Assembly (NCBI GenBank): GCA_964615765.1 | Contig: CAZTQN010000017.1 | Location: 15,421 to 79,420, forward strand | Direction of reading: 5' to 3' | DNA length: 64,000 bases | From: CAZTQN01 sp964615765 | GTDB taxonomy: Bacteria; Planctomycetota; Phycisphaerae; Phycisphaerales; UBA1924 | In this document: positions 63,827 to 64,000 of the stretch, in pieces | How the letters are laid out: every line of letters begins with the position of its first letter | Position numbering within the stretch: position 1 is the stretch's first letter | Notes under the pieces: generated by a model | Database searches by the model: none | The model's input: only the letters and a program-made list of their open reading frames with translations | Told to the model about the DNA's origin: nothing | Program-made: the position numbers and the translations under genes

Positions 63827-64000
63827 AGCGGAAGTGGAAGGGCCTTGCGCAGAGGCAAAAGCGTCCGGGATTTTGTACTCGCGGAGCGTGCGAGCGCGTG
63901 CCGCGAGACGGGCCATTCATCCTCATTCTGGAACAGCCGAACGATGCCCCCGCAAAGGCTTCATCGGGGAAGACTGAGGGACAGCGCACGGTCTAGTCGG

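Overview
The window reads as a very G+C-rich chromosome segment of a planctomycete, most likely a member of Phycisphaerae. The main clue is a set of secreted proteins ending in short dockerin-like EF-hand tails of the VQDIFDFLAAWF type. PEP-CTERM-like tails, planctomycete zinc-ribbon membrane proteins, and an ECF sigma factor next to a kinase/beta-propeller protein fit as well. The assignment rests on features read by eye, not on a database search. A run of 100 N (9653-9752) marks an assembly gap inside a tandem repeat.

Layout. 1-4.6 kb: 5' part of the S10 ribosomal protein operon on the minus strand (rpsJ-rplC-rplD-rplW-rplB-rpsS-rplV-rpsC), with an HTH-like domain fused to L22. 5-12.2 kb: secreted proteins (unknown exoprotein, M28 peptidase lipoprotein, SYLF lipoprotein), a 91-bp tandem repeat array, zinc-ribbon membrane proteins and thyX. 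12.2-15.8 kb: glycosyltransferase-like gene, a Phd/ParE-type toxin-antitoxin pair and icd. 15.8-19.4 kb: an A+T-richer accessory segment that begins with a tRNA 3'-half-like fragment and carries four overlapping genes of unknown function, the best candidate here for an undescribed (possibly defence) system. 19.5-24.2 kb: acidic proline-rich protein, padR with a coupled membrane protein, and an AIPR-family abortive-infection-type gene. 24.2-28.1 kb: four secreted or surface proteins. 28.2-38.7 kb: GNAT, a DUF4130-UdgX fusion with its radical SAM partner, a copper P-type ATPase, AhpD-like, rhodanese, DinB, SnoaL-like, FAD oxidoreductase and DUF5872 genes.

38.7-54.5 kb holds the most coherent system: one long plus-strand operon for sulfate assimilation and siroheme. 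It opens with a promoter, a 39-residue leader peptide containing 14 cysteines and an intrinsic terminator, which together look like a cysteine-sensing attenuator. Then follow cysH, cysI, hemA, a four-domain CbiX-HemC-CobA-HemD fusion, hemB, hemL, a sulfate-binding protein, cysT, cysW, cysA, cysD and cysN. Sulfate is imported (Sbp-CysTWA), activated (CysDN), reduced to sulfite (CysH, probably using APS because no CysC is present) and to sulfide (CysI). The hem genes supply siroheme for CysI from glutamyl-tRNA; only a precorrin-2 dehydrogenase is not seen. Tail to tail with cysN lies a secreted protein with about 82 cysteines.

54.5-64 kb: three large secreted proteins, then a Ser/Thr kinase with beta-propeller-like tail and its ECF sigma factor.

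Several repeat families run through the window: a GGCACTGGGCACTAG-type repeat that sits at or just after stop codons, a GTACCC/CCCACGC palindrome with purine-rich flanks, and an REP-like CCCTCCCAGAGGGAGGG element. Copies or look-alikes occur in frame inside copA, thyX and possibly icd. G/C strand bias appears to change sign at about 22-24 kb, which may mark a replication origin.
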